Source: Burkholderia lata (lineage in GTDB: Bacteria > Pseudomonadota > Gammaproteobacteria > Burkholderiales > Burkholderiaceae). Taken from it: 64,000 nucleotides of DNA. A program made the translations under genes and the position numbers. Positions 46,268 to 55,088 of the stretch are shown here, piece by piece. The stretch lies in contig NC_007511.1 in the NCBI RefSeq assembly GCF_000012945.1, forward strand, positions 2,108,001 through 2,172,000, given 5' to 3'. Positions within the stretch are counted from its first letter, which is position 1. Each line of letters begins with the position of its first letter. The notes beneath the pieces are model-generated. The model saw nothing but the letters and a program-made list of their open reading frames with translations. It searched no databases and was not told where the DNA came from.

Positions 46268-47752
46268 TTACGTGGCCGCGGTGGCTTCCCGTACGAGGCG
46301 GCCCAGCGTTTCGAACGCCGCTTCGTGCGCCGCATCGAACACGCGCGTGCAAGCGAGCCGGATATAGCCGTCGAAGCGGTCGGAATTCGAGAAGATCGAG
46401 CCGGGCGCGATTCTGACGCCGTGCGCGAGCGCGGCGTCGAACAGCGGCTCCGAGCGCACGCCGTCCGGCAGCGCGATCCACAGCAGCATCCCGCCCGGCG
46501 GCTGGTTCATCCGGGTTCCGGCCGGGAAATGCCGTGCAATCGCATCGATCGTCACGTCGCGCTGCACGCGCAACTGTTCGCGAAACCGGTGCAGATGGCG
46601 ATCGAACGCGCCTGAGCCGACGAATTCGGCCGCAACGGCCTGCAGCAACGCGGCGTTGTGCCGGCTGTGCGCGAACTTCAGCATCTTCACGCGTGCGTGC
46701 CAGCGCCCCGCGCTGATCCAGCCAAGCCGCATCCCGGGAGCCAGCACCTTGTTGAACGACGGGCAGTAGATCACCGTGCCGTCGCGGTCCCATGCCTTCA
46801 CCGGCTTGACCGGCTGCGGCGCCTCGACGAGCTCGCGATAAGGCTCGTCCTCGATCACGGCCACGCCGTGGCGCGAACAGAGCGAGACGAGCGCAGCCTT
46901 GCGCTCGTCGGGCATCACGCAGCCGAGCGGGTTCTGCAGGTTCGGCACGACGACCACGGCCCGAATGTCCGGGTACGCGGTCAGCGCCACTTCGAGCGCC
47001 TCGATCGACAGGCCGGTTGTCGGGCTGGCCGGGATTTCGAGCGCACGCAAGCCGAGGCTTTCGAGCAACTGGATCAAGCCGAAGAAGGCCGGCGATTCGA
47101 TCGCGATCGTGTCGCCGGGGCGCGCCACCGCGCGCAATGCGAGATTCACGGCATCGACGCCGCCGCTCGTCGACATCACGTCGTCCGGCGTCACCGTCAC
47201 GCCATACGACAGCGCGCGCTTGGCCATCGTCTGCCGGAACTCGGGCGAACCGCCGACGGGCCCCGCGTCGGTCAGCAACGTGGGTTTGCGCCGTAACAGC
47301 CGGATCGCGAGCGCCTGCAGGCGCTCGGCCGGATACAGCGTGGCCAGCGCGGACGCGCCGCCGAGATTCAGCGCATCGGGCGCCGCGTTCGCGCGATCGA
47401 TCACGCGCGACACACGTTCGTGCAGGCCCGCGAACGGCGGCTCGACGCTCAGCGGCGGCCCGTCGCTTTCCGGCAGCGTTGCGAGCGCGACCGCCGCGCG
47501 GCGCCGCACGAAGTAGCCGGAGCGCGGCTTCGCCTCGCACCAGCCCGTATCCTCGAGCCGCCGGAACGCCTGGATCGCGGTCGACAGGCTCACGCCGTGC
47601 TGTGCCATGAACGCGCGCACCGACGGCATCCGGTCGCCGGGCGACAGCGTACCGGCCGCGATGATGCGGCGGTAATGCTCGGCGAGCCGTTCGTAAAGCG
47701 GTTCGCCGTCCATCGGCAAGGGCGGGCGGGATGAGTCGGTGAAAGGTGTCAT
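46268..47752 (-). CDS. MocR-type GntR regulator with aminotransferase domain
   Basis: A 494-residue fusion: an N-terminal GntR winged helix (YERLAEHYRRIIAAGTLSPGDRMPSVRAFM...) and a fold-type I aminotransferase-like domain that binds PLP through K335 (SFNKVLAPGMRLGW). It is divergent from the DUF2917 gene with a 203-bp gap. MocR proteins usually control a neighbouring divergent gene in response to PLP or an amino acid. The start at 47752 avoids a Cys-rich spurious N-terminal extension. Confidence 0.92.
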   Translation of the reverse strand: MTPFTDSSRPPLPMDGEPLYERLAEHYRRIIAAGTLSPGDRMPSVRAFMAQHGVSLSTAIQAFRRLEDTGWCEAKPRSGYFVRRRAAVALATLPESDGPPLSVEPPFAGLHERVSRVIDRANAAPDALNLGGASALATLYPAERLQALAIRLLRRKPTLLTDAGPVGGSPEFRQTMAKRALSYGVTVTPDDVMSTSGGVDAVNLALRAVARPGDTIAIESPAFFGLIQLLESLGLRALEIPASPTTGLSIEALEVALTAYPDIRAVVVVPNLQNPLGCVMPDERKAALVSLCSRHGVAVIEDEPYRELVEAPQPVKPVKAWDRDGTVIYCPSFNKVLAPGMRLGWISAGRWHARVKMLKFAHSRHNAALLQAVAAEFVGSGAFDRHLHRFREQLRVQRDVTIDAIARHFPAGTRMNQPPGGMLLWIALPDGVRSEPLFDAALAHGVRIAPGSIFSNSDRFDGYIRLACTRVFDAAHEAAFETLGRLVREATAAT

Positions 47753-47955
47753 GCAGACGATCGTGCTCGTATGGCCGATCGCACGCCAGATACAGATTCC
47801 GGGGAAACCCACCGATACAGCGATGCAAAATCGTCGCCTGCACCGCAACAGATTCCCGGCCCCTGAATCTGTCGTGCCGAGGCCCGTTTCCCTAACCTGA
47901 TTGCACGCTGTCGCCTCGCCGTCGCGAGGCCGCGCAACCGGGAAAGGGAATCGCC

Positions 47956-48306
47956 ATGCAAACGCATCACATCCGGCTCGACGCCGGGCAAAGCCACTTT
48001 GCGTGGTTCGACAAGGGGAGTCAGGTGATCGTGCTCGATGGCGCGCTGGCGGTTACGCTGCGCCACGGCGGGCTGGACTGGCTACCCGACGCGCCGCAGC
48101 ACATTCGCCGCGTGCTCGACGAAGGTGAATGCCTGACGTTCGAGACGGCCGGTCATGTGGCGCTGTCTGCCAGCGGCACGGGTGCGGTCAGTACGGCGAT
48201 CGTGGAGCCGGCCGGACAGCCCGGCGTGCTCGCGGGATGGCGTGCGGCCCTACGCCGGCTGTCCGAGAGATTGCGCGGCGGCCATCGTGTGCGCGAGCAT
48301 TCGTGA
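47956..48306 (+). CDS. DUF2917 family protein
   Basis: A 116-residue protein with the DUF2917 pattern: HIRLDAGQSHFAWFDKGSQVIVLDGALAVTLRHG followed by a second strand set with GECLTFETAGHVALSA. It is a small cupin-like beta protein of unknown role found in beta-proteobacteria. It is divergent from the MocR gene and is its most likely target. The 153 bp after it, before the YeeE pair, show no feature. Confidence 0.8.
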   Translation: MQTHHIRLDAGQSHFAWFDKGSQVIVLDGALAVTLRHGGLDWLPDAPQHIRRVLDEGECLTFETAGHVALSASGTGAVSTAIVEPAGQPGVLAGWRAALRRLSERLRGGHRVREHS

Positions 48307-48459
48307 AATCGCGACTTGCTGCGTCAAGGAGAAGCGTCAGGCTGACACCGCATCATCCGATGGAGATCTGACGCGATCCGGTTCGGCCGCGCTCGTGCAG
48401 ATCGACCGGCCTTGACCGATCAACCGCCACCGCTTGCTTGGCACGCGGTGGCCATCACC

Positions 48460-48882
48460 TCACCGCACACTCCTGCGACGCTCGATCCACTCGAACACCG
48501 CCATCCCGGCCAGCATCGCGACGACGAACACGATCCCCTTCGCCGATCCGAAACCGATCGACACGATCGCAGGCCCCGGGCAGAACCCGGCGATCCCCCA
48601 GCCGATGCCGAACACGGCACTTCCGGCAACCAGGCGCACGGTGATCGCCCGCACGGCCGGCAACTGCATCGGCAAACCGAGCCACGTCCGTGTCCGGCGC
48701 TTCGCCCAGGCGAACGCGAACACGGCCACGCCCATCGCGCCGGCCATCACGAACGCGAGCGACGGATCCCAGCGACCCGCCAGGTCGAGGAAGCCGAGCA
48801 CCTTCTGCGGATTGGACATGCCCGACACGATGAGGCCGACGCCGAACAGCAGCCCCGCCAGAAACGCGAATCCTGCCTGCAT
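48460..48882 (-). CDS. YeeE/YedE-type (DUF6691) sulfur transport protein
   Basis: A 140-residue membrane protein with four hydrophobic segments, FGVGLIVSGMSNPQKVLGFLD and GWGIAGFCPGPAIVSIG. The conserved Cys in GFCPGP is the sulfur-relay residue of the YeeE/YedE family. It is the second half of a split transporter; the other half ends 1 bp before its start. The pair probably moves a thiosulfate- or persulfide-type sulfur species. Confidence 0.88.
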   Translation of the reverse strand: MQAGFAFLAGLLFGVGLIVSGMSNPQKVLGFLDLAGRWDPSLAFVMAGAMGVAVFAFAWAKRRTRTWLGLPMQLPAVRAITVRLVAGSAVFGIGWGIAGFCPGPAIVSIGFGSAKGIVFVVAMLAGMAVFEWIERRRSVR

Positions 48883-48883
48883 G

Positions 48884-49318
48884 TCAGCCTCCCAGCACGT
48901 GCCGTCGCACGAAGACGGTCACGAAGCCTGCGACCATGAAGACCACCGTCGCGACCACCGAACGCAGCGCACCGCGCGACATCCCGCACACGCCGTGACC
49001 GCTCGTGCAGCCGCCCGCGTACCGCGTGCCGACGCCGACCAGCAGCCCGGCCGCCACCAGTTCGACCCAGCCTGCGTCGACCTGCGGCGTCAGGCGGTTC
49101 CCGGCGACGTACATCACGAGCGGTGCGGCAATCAGCCCCGCGACGAACGCGGCGCGCCAGTCGCGCTCACCGGCGCGCGCGGTGAACAGACCGCCGACGA
49201 TGCCGCTGATGCCGGCAATCCGGCCGTTGAACGCGACCAGCCACGCGGCCGCGAGCCCGATCAGCACGCCGCCGGCCAGCGACAGCCACGGCGTGAAATG
49301 AAGCGCATCAAGCTGCAT
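48884..49318 (-). CDS. YeeE/YedE family protein, first half
   Basis: A 144-residue membrane protein with about four segments, a GLAAAWLVAFNGRIAGISGIVGG block and the conserved Cys pair in GGCTSGHGVCGMSRG. It starts at 49318 inside the 3' end of the ArsR-type gene (11-base overlap), so all three genes form one operon. With the following DUF6691 protein it makes the two-part transporter often controlled by BigR-type regulators. Confidence 0.88.
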   Translation of the reverse strand: MQLDALHFTPWLSLAGGVLIGLAAAWLVAFNGRIAGISGIVGGLFTARAGERDWRAAFVAGLIAAPLVMYVAGNRLTPQVDAGWVELVAAGLLVGVGTRYAGGCTSGHGVCGMSRGALRSVVATVVFMVAGFVTVFVRRHVLGG

Positions 49319-49658
49319 CGCGCTGCCCCTTCGCGGCCGGGCCGCAGAACTGTTCATACAGCACGCCCATCACCGCGATCGCGGCCGGGCTGTCGAGCGA
49401 ATAGTGGATGTTTTTGCCGTCGCGGCGTGTGCGAACCAGCGCGTTGTCCCGCAACACGCCGAGCTGCTGCGACAGCGTCGGCTGGCGGATATCCAGCGCC
49501 GTCTCGAGATCGCTCACGCAGCGCTCGCCCTGGGACAGTTCGCAGAGCAGCAGCAGCCGGTCAGGATTCGACAGCACCTTGAGCAGCGCGCAGGCCGATT
49601 CGGCAGCCGCGCGCATCTGGTCGGGGTCCGGCAACCCGGTGGAAAGATCGTCGTTCAT
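49308..49658 (-). CDS. bigR: ArsR-family persulfide-sensing regulator (BigR/SqrR-like)
   Basis: A 116-residue winged-helix repressor. The HTH reads VSDLETALDIRQPTLSQQLGVLRDNALV. Two Cys, C39 (RLLLLCEL) and C105 (YEQFCGP), are 66 residues apart, as in BigR (C42/C108), where a disulfide or polysulfide bridge releases DNA. That and the YeeE/YedE targets support persulfide sensing rather than metal sensing. A perfect palindrome lies 22 bp upstream of the start. Confidence 0.85.
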   Translation of the reverse strand: MNDDLSTGLPDPDQMRAAAESACALLKVLSNPDRLLLLCELSQGERCVSDLETALDIRQPTLSQQLGVLRDNALVRTRRDGKNIHYSLDSPAAIAVMGVLYEQFCGPAAKGQRDAA

Positions 49659-49680
49659 CGGGGCGGGGAAACAATTAAAG

Positions 49681-49699
49681 AATCAATATTATATTGATT
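49681..49699. promoter_or_regulatory. operator of the BigR-like regulator
   Basis: AATCAATAT-T-ATATTGATT is a perfect 9-1-9 inverted repeat in an AT-rich island directly upstream of the regulator start at 49658. It is very likely the autoregulatory site; nearby TATATAA sequence could serve as a -10. Confidence 0.75.
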
Positions 49700-49754
49700 T
49701 ATATAATGATGCTCCCCGCCGCTTGCCGACAGGCGGCCTTGCGCCCTCCTTCGC

Positions 49755-51116
49755 TCAGGCCTGCTCGCCCGCGATCGCCTTCGCGGCAGGCATGCGCGCC
49801 GCATCGGCACGGACCACGCCGAGCGCCAGCACCGCAATCCCCGCGATCACGCACGGCGCCGCGACGACGGCAAACGCAGTCGACAACGGCACGCCCATCG
49901 CCAGCATCGCGCCGCCCGCCATCGATCCGACGACCGAGCCGCCACGTCCGATCCCATTCGCCCAGCTCACGCCGGTGGTGCGGCACTCGGTCGGATAGAA
50001 CGCGGCCGACAGCGCGTTTGCGCCGACCTGCGAGCCCGACACGCAGAAGCCGGCCGCGAACACGGCAAGCGCGGCGCCCCACGGCGATCCGGCAAATACA
50101 CCGATCGCGGCGACGAATACACCGGCCGCCGCATAGCTGCAGGCCAGTACGCGATGCGGGTCGAAACGGTCCATCAACCCGCCGAGGACGATCGCGCCGA
50201 GCGTGCCGCCGACCTGGAACATCGCGGTCACGCGCGCGGCCGTCTGCAACGTCGCGCCGGTCGTGCGCAGCAACGTCGGCAGCCAGCTCGACAGCAGGTA
50301 GATCACGAGCAGGCTCATGAAAAACGTGAGCCACAACAGCAGCGTGCCGCGCAGCAGGTCGGCGCTGAACAGGCGGCCGAGCGGCGACCCGGCCGGCTTG
50401 CCGGCGGGCGCGATGAACGACGCGTTCGCAAGGTGCGGGTCCGGCGCGATGCGACCGAGCATCGCCGCGATCCGCTCGCGCGCCGCGCCGGTGTTGACGA
50501 GATAGCGCACCGACTCCGGCAACCGCCACGCGAGCACCGGCAGCAGAAGCAGCGGCGCCGCCCCGCCGACGACGAGCACCGAGCGCCAGCCGTGGTGTTC
50601 GATCAGCGACGCGGCCGCGAGCCCGCCGAGCGCGGAGCCGATCGTGAAGCCGCAGAACATCGTCGTCACCAGCAGAGAACGGCGCCGCGCCGGGCAATAT
50701 TCGGACGTCAGCGTGATCGCATTGGGCATCGCGCCGCCGAGCCCGAGCCCGGTCACGAAGCGCCACGCGATCAGCTCGGTCAGGCCGCCGGCACTCGCCG
50801 ACGCGGCGCTCGCGATGCCGAAGCACGCCACGCAGGCGAGCAGCAGGCGTTTGCGGCCGAACCGGTCGCCGAACGGCCCGAACACGAGCGCGCCGGCCAT
50901 CAGCCCGGCGAGCCCCGCGCCGAACACCGGTGCGAGTTGCGCGGGCGACAGCCCCCATTCCGCGCGGATGACGGGGGCGATGAACCCGATCGATGCGGTA
51001 TCGAAACCGTCGATCGCGACGATCAGAAAGCACAGTGCGACGATCGCGGCCTGAAACGGCGCAACGCGATGCCGGTCGATCCATTCGCTGACGTCGATGG
51101 ACAGCGTATCGGCCAT
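49755..51116 (-). CDS. MFS aromatic acid permease (AAHS family)
   Basis: A 453-residue inner-membrane proton symporter with 12 helices and the AAHS signature DGFDTASIGFIAP in helix 1 plus GPFGDRFGRKR in the 2-3 loop. PcaK, BenK and MhbT are relatives. The start at 51116 has GGAGGAGA upstream; the longer frame runs into the monooxygenase gene. Being last in the gentisate operon, it most likely imports 3-hydroxybenzoate or gentisate. Confidence 0.9.
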   Translation of the reverse strand: MADTLSIDVSEWIDRHRVAPFQAAIVALCFLIVAIDGFDTASIGFIAPVIRAEWGLSPAQLAPVFGAGLAGLMAGALVFGPFGDRFGRKRLLLACVACFGIASAASASAGGLTELIAWRFVTGLGLGGAMPNAITLTSEYCPARRRSLLVTTMFCGFTIGSALGGLAAASLIEHHGWRSVLVVGGAAPLLLLPVLAWRLPESVRYLVNTGAARERIAAMLGRIAPDPHLANASFIAPAGKPAGSPLGRLFSADLLRGTLLLWLTFFMSLLVIYLLSSWLPTLLRTTGATLQTAARVTAMFQVGGTLGAIVLGGLMDRFDPHRVLACSYAAAGVFVAAIGVFAGSPWGAALAVFAAGFCVSGSQVGANALSAAFYPTECRTTGVSWANGIGRGGSVVGSMAGGAMLAMGVPLSTAFAVVAAPCVIAGIAVLALGVVRADAARMPAAKAIAGEQA

Positions 51117-51196
51117 GATGGTGTCTCCTCCAGGAAGGCGGTCGCGCGTCGTGTCGTTGAAATGCGCGCCGCCGGAATCGGGCCAACCGCGCCGCG

Positions 51197-52405
51197 TTAC
51201 GCGACGGACTTCAGGCAATCCTTCGCGCGCCAGCCGTGCAGCCAGTCGAGCGCGTCGTAGAACTGCGCCTGCGTGCGGCCGACCCAGAGCCCGTTGCGCA
51301 CCTGCCGCTCGACGCCCTTCGCGTGATAGATCCGCCCCATCTCGCGCGCCGAATACAGCACACGCGCGGTGCGCGGAATCCGCACGCGCTCGTACAGCGC
51401 GAACGCCGCTTCGAAATCGCCGTCGGTCTGTGCGACGGCCGCGCCGAGCGTCACCGCATCTTCGAGCGCCTGGCACGCGCCCTGCGCGATGTATTGCGTC
51501 ATCGGATGCGCGGCGTCGCCGAGCACCGTCGCACGGCCCTCGCTCCAGCGTTCGACCGGATCGCGATCGGCGGTCGCCCAGCGCTTCCACGACGTCGGCC
51601 GGTCGAGCATCTGCTTCGGCAGCGGATGGATGCCGTCGAAGTACGACAGCACTTCTTCCTTGCTGCCCTCACGCACGCCCCAGGTTTCCTGTTCGCGGCT
51701 GTGGAACGTGACGACGAGGTTGTACTGCCGTCCACCACGCAGCGGATAGTGGACGAGATGGCAATGCGGGCCCGCCCACACGACCGGCGCATTGATCTGC
51801 AGATCCTGCGGCATGTTGTCGACGTCGACCACCGCGCGATACACGACGTGGCCCGTCACGCGATGCGCGTCGCCGATCAGCGCATGACGGATCGCGGATT
51901 TCACGCCGTCGCAACCGATCACGGCATCGGCGCGATAACGCTCGCCGTGCTGGTCGGTCACGGTCACGCCGTTGCCGCCCTGCTCGAAGCCGCACACCTG
52001 CGTGCTCGTCCGGAATTCGATCAGCGGATGATCCTTGACCGCCTCATAGACCGACAGGTGAATGTCCGCGCGATGAATCACCGCATACGGATTGCCGAAA
52101 CGCTCGCGGTACGCGGCGCCCGTATCGATGCGCGCCACCTCGCGCGCATCGACCGCGTCCATCAGTTGCAGCCAGTCGGTGAACACCGCCCGGCTGCGCG
52201 CAGCCTCGCCGACACCCAGCGCGTCGAGCGCGTTGAACGCGTTCGCCGCGAGCTGGATCCCCGCGCCGATCTCGCCGATCTGGTCTGCCTGTTCGAGCAG
52301 CTTCACGCGAATGCCCTGGCGCGCGAGCGCGAGCGCCGTCGCGAGCCCGCCGATGCCGCCGCCGATTACCAGCACGCGCCGGCCGTTGTCTTTTGTCTCG
52401 CCCAT
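51197..52405 (-). CDS. 3-hydroxybenzoate 6-monooxygenase
   Basis: A 402-residue FAD-dependent hydroxylase converting 3-hydroxybenzoate to gentisate with NADH and O2. GGGIGGLATALALARQG binds FAD; the DG motif lies in VIGCDGVKSAIR and the GD motif in VLGDAAHPMTQYIAQGA. Length and operon match the XlnD/MhbM/NagX enzymes; salicylate hydroxylases are related, but the gentisate genes beside it point to 3-hydroxybenzoate. The start at 52405 is the ATG with GGAGACAG upstream. Confidence 0.9.
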   Translation of the reverse strand: MGETKDNGRRVLVIGGGIGGLATALALARQGIRVKLLEQADQIGEIGAGIQLAANAFNALDALGVGEAARSRAVFTDWLQLMDAVDAREVARIDTGAAYRERFGNPYAVIHRADIHLSVYEAVKDHPLIEFRTSTQVCGFEQGGNGVTVTDQHGERYRADAVIGCDGVKSAIRHALIGDAHRVTGHVVYRAVVDVDNMPQDLQINAPVVWAGPHCHLVHYPLRGGRQYNLVVTFHSREQETWGVREGSKEEVLSYFDGIHPLPKQMLDRPTSWKRWATADRDPVERWSEGRATVLGDAAHPMTQYIAQGACQALEDAVTLGAAVAQTDGDFEAAFALYERVRIPRTARVLYSAREMGRIYHAKGVERQVRNGLWVGRTQAQFYDALDWLHGWRAKDCLKSVA

Positions 52406-52424
52406 GTCTGTCTCCTGCTTTGTG

Positions 52425-53066
52425 TTACGCGACGTAATCCGGTTGTCGCTGCGGTTGCGCGGCCTCGAATGCCGGCTCGTGCCGCGCGTGTTCAAACACC
52501 GCGAGGCTGCGCGGATACGCACTCAGGTCGCAATCCATCCGCAACGCGTTCGCGACCTGCGGCACGAGGCATACGTCGGCGAGCGTCGGCGTGTCGCCGA
52601 AGCACCACGGGCCCTCGTCCGCACGCGCGAGCAGCCGTTCGACGCCGGCCATCCCTTCCGCGATCCAGTGCCGGTACCACGCGGTCTTCTGCTGCGGCGT
52701 GACCTTCAGCTCGCTGTCGAGATAGCGCAGCACGCGCAGGTTGTTGACCGGATGGATGTCGCATGCGATCAGCGTCGCGAGTTCCAGCACGCGGGCGCGT
52801 TGGCGCAGTTCGAGCGGAATCAGTCGAGGCGTCGGCTGGATCTGGTCGAGGTAGTCGAGGATCGCGAGCGACTGCCCGAGACGGAAATCCCCGTCGACCA
52901 GCGCCGGCACCGCGGCCGACGGGTTCACGTTCGCGACGTAGGCCGCCTCGCGATGCTCGCCGGTACGGATGTTCACCGGCAGCGTGTCGTACGGCAGCCC
53001 TTTCAGCGCGAGCGCGATACGCACCCGGTAGGATGTCGAACTGTTGAAGAAGCTATGCAGTTGCAC
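52425..53066 (-). CDS. nagL: maleylpyruvate isomerase (glutathione-dependent, zeta GST)
   Basis: A 213-residue zeta-class GST fold enzyme that isomerises maleylpyruvate to fumarylpyruvate using glutathione. The active-site motif SSTSYRVRIAL (about residues 9-19) is diagnostic; maleylacetoacetate isomerase is the alternative, but the gentisate context favours NagL. The start codon is GTG at 53066. It sits 25 bp after the fumarylpyruvate hydrolase gene and 19 bp before the monooxygenase gene. Confidence 0.92.
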   Translation of the reverse strand: MQLHSFFNSSTSYRVRIALALKGLPYDTLPVNIRTGEHREAAYVANVNPSAAVPALVDGDFRLGQSLAILDYLDQIQPTPRLIPLELRQRARVLELATLIACDIHPVNNLRVLRYLDSELKVTPQQKTAWYRHWIAEGMAGVERLLARADEGPWCFGDTPTLADVCLVPQVANALRMDCDLSAYPRSLAVFEHARHEPAFEAAQPQRQPDYVA

Positions 53067-53091
53067 GATGTCGCCTTTCGAGGAAGATGCG

Positions 53092-53790
53092 TCAGACCAC
53101 GCGCACGGTCAGTTCGCCGAGCCGTTCCACGCCGACCTTCATCACGTCGCCCGCGACCACCGCGCCGACACCTTCGGGCGTGCCCGTGAAGATCACGTCG
53201 CCGGGTTCGAGGCGGAAGAACTTCGACAGGTCCGCCACCGTTTCCGCAACCGACCAGATCAGGTGCGACACGTCGCTCTTCTGCTTCGTCGCCTCGTTGA
53301 CGGTCAGCCACAGGCCGCCCTGCTCGAAATGACCGACATCGCTTGCCGGATGCACGGGCCCGATCGGCGCCGAACGGTCGAATGCCTTGCCGATTTCCCA
53401 CGGCCGGCCCATTTCGCGCATCTTCATCTGCAGGTCGCGGCGCGTCATGTCGAGGCCGACCGCATAGCCCCACACGTGTTCGAGAGCGCGCTCGAGCGGA
53501 ATGTCCGAGCCGCCCTTGCCGATCACCGCGACGAGTTCGGCTTCGTAGTGATAGTTCGAAGTCTGCGCCGGATATTCGAGATCGAGCGTTTCGCCGTACG
53601 CGACCGGCACGATCGAATCGGCCGGCTTGCAGAAGAAGAACGGCGGCTCGCGATCGGGATCGAAGCCCATTTCGCGTGCATGGGCAGCGTAGTTGCGGCC
53701 GACGCAATACACACGGCGCACCGCGAACTGCGCGTCACTGCCGGCAACGGGGAGCGCCACGGGCGCTTCAGGCGGGAAAACGAAAGTCAT
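53092..53790 (-). CDS. nagK: fumarylpyruvate hydrolase
   Basis: A 232-residue member of the fumarylacetoacetate hydrolase family that splits fumarylpyruvate into fumarate and pyruvate. Metal ligands are in the ExE...D pattern: YEAELVAVIGKGG and VGLDMTRRDLQ; RNYAAHAREMG is the conserved N-terminal block. It performs the last step of the pathway. It lies 90 bp after nagI. Confidence 0.93.
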   Translation of the reverse strand: MTFVFPPEAPVALPVAGSDAQFAVRRVYCVGRNYAAHAREMGFDPDREPPFFFCKPADSIVPVAYGETLDLEYPAQTSNYHYEAELVAVIGKGGSDIPLERALEHVWGYAVGLDMTRRDLQMKMREMGRPWEIGKAFDRSAPIGPVHPASDVGHFEQGGLWLTVNEATKQKSDVSHLIWSVAETVADLSKFFRLEPGDVIFTGTPEGVGAVVAGDVMKVGVERLGELTVRVV

Positions 53791-53880
53791 GAATGGCTCC
53801 AGCGTAAATACGAATGAAGGGGAGCGCGCCGCGGCGACGACGCACGGGAAACGGGAAACGAATCGTTGAAAGGGCCGGCG

Positions 53881-54924
53881 TCAGTCGCGCGCTTCGCGCA
53901 GCAGGTTCAGCGCGGACAGCACGGGCCGGTCGGAGTAGCTGAACAGCACGCTGTCGGACGACGCAGACAGCCGCACGGGCACCCACGACGGCGCGACGAA
54001 AATGTCGTGCGGTTCGAATTCGAATGCGTTGCCGCCGATGTGCGCGGTGCCGCTGCCTTCGACGACGCAGTAGATCGTCGCGTCGGTGCTGCGGTACGTA
54101 CGGCCGTCGAAACCGGCAGGCAGGAACTGCATGAAGGTGGCGATCGTGGGCATCGGCCAGCCGCCCGTCGCGGGGTTCACGTAGCGCAGCTTCACGCCGT
54201 CCCATGCGTCGAGCTCGCCGTTCCGGTACAGCGCGTCGAGCGCTTCGCGGGTACGGGCATACGGATAGCTGAACACCGGCGACGTCGGATCGCTCACGCG
54301 ATGCCGCACCGGCACCATGTTGTGACCGAAGCGCGCGAGGCTGTCGCCTTCCGGGCGATTCACTGGCTGCACGGCTTCCGGGTAGTTCTCCGCGAAGCCT
54401 GCGTCGAGGTTCGCGAGCAGCGGAATGTCGAGCCCGTCGAGCCACACGACCGGTTCGCCGCCCGCTTCCTCCGACGGGTTGCCGTGGTCGTGCCACGCCC
54501 ACGACGGCGTGATGATGAAGTCGCCCGGGTGCATCGTCGTGCGCTCGCCGTTCACGGCCGTCCACGCGCCGCACCCTTCGACGATGAAGCGCAGCGCCGA
54601 CTGCGTATGCCGGTGGCTCGGCGCGATCTCGCCCGGCAGGATCAGCTGCAGGCCCGCGTAGAGGGTCGGCGTCATGCTCGACTTGCCCGGCAGCCCCGGG
54701 TTCTCCAGCACCAGCACCCGGCGCACGGCTTCTTCGGCGCTGATCACGCTGCCGGCCTGCATCACGAGGTCGCGCACCTGCGCGTACTTCCAGATCGCAG
54801 CCTGCACGGCCGGCTGCGGGGATTTCGGCACGAGGTTGTGCAGCGATTCCCACAGCGGCGCCAGGCGTTGCTCGGCGATCCGTGCGTAGTAGGCGGCGCG
54901 CGACGCGTCCGGGTGGGTCGTCAT
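53881..54924 (-). CDS. nagI: gentisate 1,2-dioxygenase
   Basis: A 347-residue bicupin that opens the gentisate ring to maleylpyruvate with Fe(II). The metal-binding His triad of the N-terminal cupin is seen in [12 protein letters not shown] and the downstream WHDHGN segment. It is the first gene of the minus-strand operon nagI-nagK-nagL-monooxygenase-permease. GGAGACATC precedes the start. The divergent LysR gene probably activates it. Confidence 0.94.
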   Translation of the reverse strand: MTTHPDASRAAYYARIAEQRLAPLWESLHNLVPKSPQPAVQAAIWKYAQVRDLVMQAGSVISAEEAVRRVLVLENPGLPGKSSMTPTLYAGLQLILPGEIAPSHRHTQSALRFIVEGCGAWTAVNGERTTMHPGDFIITPSWAWHDHGNPSEEAGGEPVVWLDGLDIPLLANLDAGFAENYPEAVQPVNRPEGDSLARFGHNMVPVRHRVSDPTSPVFSYPYARTREALDALYRNGELDAWDGVKLRYVNPATGGWPMPTIATFMQFLPAGFDGRTYRSTDATIYCVVEGSGTAHIGGNAFEFEPHDIFVAPSWVPVRLSASSDSVLFSYSDRPVLSALNLLREARD

Positions 54925-54999
54925 GATGTCTCCTTGGAGTCGGCCGATCGGCGTCGGCGCTATGTCGGGGCGAGGACCATGCGGCAGTCCGTTAGGTGA

Positions 55000-55063
55000 T
55001 TTATATTCGACCCAGACATACCCGGTAAAATGGTCAAATCATCTGATCCATATAATTCTGGAT
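55000..55063. promoter_or_regulatory. divergent promoter region of the gentisate operon and its LysR gene
   Basis: An AT-rich block between nagI and the LysR gene. On the minus strand TTACCG (55023-55028)-17-TATAAA (55000-55005) could transcribe nagI. The inverted repeat ATCCA-N8-TGGAT (55046-55063) lies 25 bp before the LysR start and is a candidate regulator site, its position suiting autorepression. Confidence 0.45.
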
Positions 55064-55088
55064 ATACCTACTCGCGACGAGGCATGCG

